Positions 63,194 through 64,000 of a stretch of 64,000 nucleotides of DNA are shown here, in pieces; position 1 is the first letter of the stretch, and every line of letters begins with the position of its first letter. The stretch spans positions 434,001 through 498,000 of the forward strand of contig NZ_JAHWXY010000002.1 of the NCBI RefSeq assembly GCF_024281235.1, in the 5' to 3' direction. The notes under the pieces were generated by a model. The model was given only the letters and a program-made list of their open reading frames with translations, was not told the origin of the DNA and ran no database searches. Position numbers and translations under genes: made by a program. The DNA comes from Shinella daejeonensis. Its GTDB lineage: Bacteria; Pseudomonadota; Alphaproteobacteria; Rhizobiales; Rhizobiaceae.

Positions 63194-64000
63194 CTAAAGC
63201 GGCATAGTGTCGTGCTTCCTCCAGCGCACATCCACCTGCTTGTTGCGCAACGAGGCGAAAGCGCGGGCGATGCGGCGGCGCGAGGAATGCGGCATGATCA
63301 CCTCGTCGATGAAGCCGCGCTCGGCCGCCACGAAGGGATTGGCGAAGCGCTCCTCGTATTCCTTCGTGCGCGCCGCGATCTTCTCCGGATCGTCGAGTTC
63401 GGAGCGATAGAGGATTTCCGCTGCGCCCTTCGCGCCCATCACGGCGATCTCGGCGGTCGGCCAGGCATAGTTGATGTCCGCGCCGATATGCTTGGAGGCC
63501 ATGACGTCGTATGCGCCGCCATAGGCCTTGCGGGTGATCAGCGTCACCATCGGCACGGTGGCCTGGCTGTAGGCGAAAAGCAGCTTCGCGCCATGCTTGA
63601 TGACACCGCCATATTCCTGGCCGGTGCCGGGCAGAAAGCCGGGCACATCGACGAGGGTCAGCAGCGGGATGGAAAAAGCATCGCAGAAACGCACGAAACG
63701 CGCGGCCTTCCGCGAGGAATCGATGTCGAGGCAGCCGGCCAGCACCATCGGCTGATTGGCGACGACACCGATGGTCTCACCCTCAACGCGGATGAAACCG
63801 GTGACGATGTTGCGCGCAAAACTCTCCTGAAGCTCAAAGAAATCGCCCTCGTCGGCAATCGCCGCGATCAGCTCCTTCATGTCGTAGGGCTTGGTGGAAC
63901 TGTCGGGGATCAGCGTGTCCAGCCGCTCCTCGATGCGCGCCGGATCGTCATGGAAGGGACGGGAGGGTGGCTTCTGGCGGTTGTTGAGCGGCAGGAAATC
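63194..64000 (-). CDS. pccB: Propionyl-CoA carboxylase beta subunit, 5' end cut by window edge
   Basis: The visible 268 C-terminal codons read as a crotonase-fold carboxyltransferase: DFFELQESFARNIVTGFIRV, GVVANQPMVLAGCLDIDSSR, LVDVPGFLPGTGQEYGGVI and KAYGGAYDVMASKHIGAD are all PccB landmarks. The frame is open to the window end, so about the first half of the ~510-residue protein lies outside. It transfers carboxyl from biotin to propionyl-CoA. First of the visible genes of the operon pccB-small protein-pccA-scpA. Confidence 0.93.
   Translation of the reverse strand, partial: DFLPLNNRQKPPSRPFHDDPARIEERLDTLIPDSSTKPYDMKELIAAIADEGDFFELQESFARNIVTGFIRVEGETIGVVANQPMVLAGCLDIDSSRKAARFVRFCDAFSIPLLTLVDVPGFLPGTGQEYGGVIKHGAKLLFAYSQATVPMVTLITRKAYGGAYDVMASKHIGADINYAWPTAEIAVMGAKGAAEILYRSELDDPEKIAARTKEYEERFANPFVAAERGFIDEVIMPHSSRRRIARAFASLRNKQVDVRWRKHDTMPL

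Overview
This GC-rich window of tightly packed genes, with many ATGA stop/start overlaps, looks like chromosome of an alphaproteobacterium of the order Hyphomicrobiales, most likely Rhizobiaceae. The pointers are the order ctaC-ctaD-ctaB-coxF-ctaG-ctaE-DUF983-surf1-ispH-thrB-rnhA, the ialB/tldD/pdxH/fabI/aroC/ribB series, carboxynorspermidine-type polyamine genes, a DUF1344 protein and rhizobial-style palindromic intergenic repeats. The genus cannot be fixed from the sequence alone. I saw no rRNA, tRNA, CRISPR array, phage or replication origin.

Layout. 1-10.9 kb is an envelope or exopolysaccharide locus. Three family-2 glycosyltransferases and a POTRA-only protein lie on the minus strand. 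A FemAB/GNAT-like transferase, a secreted GH16 glucanase, a flippase fused to a kinase-like domain and a polytopic polymerase or GT-C-like protein lie on the plus strand. Two very AT-rich intergenic islands sit inside this locus. 10.9-14.7 kb holds a translationally coupled YggS/PdxY/aldolase-like PLP operon and a fosmidomycin-resistance-type MFS pump. 15.0-26.3 kb holds a small outer-membrane protein, a peptide-uptake and amide-hydrolysis operon (amidase, SBP, two permeases, two ATPases, M20 amidohydrolase) and a divergent MalT-type regulator. 26.3-27.2 kb is a small foreign patch: a GNAT gene, an IS5-type transposase remnant and a palindromic repeat. 27.2-30.0 kb is the carboxynorspermidine operon with a long structured leader. 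30.0-32.3 kb is a Zn/Cd/Pb-exporting ATPase behind a MerR-type promoter.

32.3-41.5 kb, all minus strand, carries the aa3 cytochrome oxidase genes and their assembly factors, followed by surf1, ispH, thrB and rnhA. A perfect FNR/FixK-like box lies just ahead of ctaC. 41.9-51.6 kb is housekeeping: ialB, tldD, a polysaccharide deacetylase, pdxH, a lipoprotein, a DnaJ-like protein, fabI, a histidine phosphatase, DUF1344, aroC and ribB. 51.7-55.5 kb holds a metal-responsive MerR regulator (a candidate controller of the distant zntA), an L,D-transpeptidase lipoprotein, a group II amino-acid decarboxylase and trmO. 55.6-58.6 kb is an L-fuconate catabolic pair with an IclR regulator. 58.7-64.0 kb is the propionyl-CoA to succinyl-CoA pathway: methylmalonyl-CoA mutase, PccA, a small membrane protein and PccB, which is cut by the window end.

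The least explained parts are the flippase-kinase fusion and its neighbours, the barrel-less POTRA protein, the leader RNA of the carboxynorspermidine operon, and the palindromic repeat families in convergent intergenic gaps.
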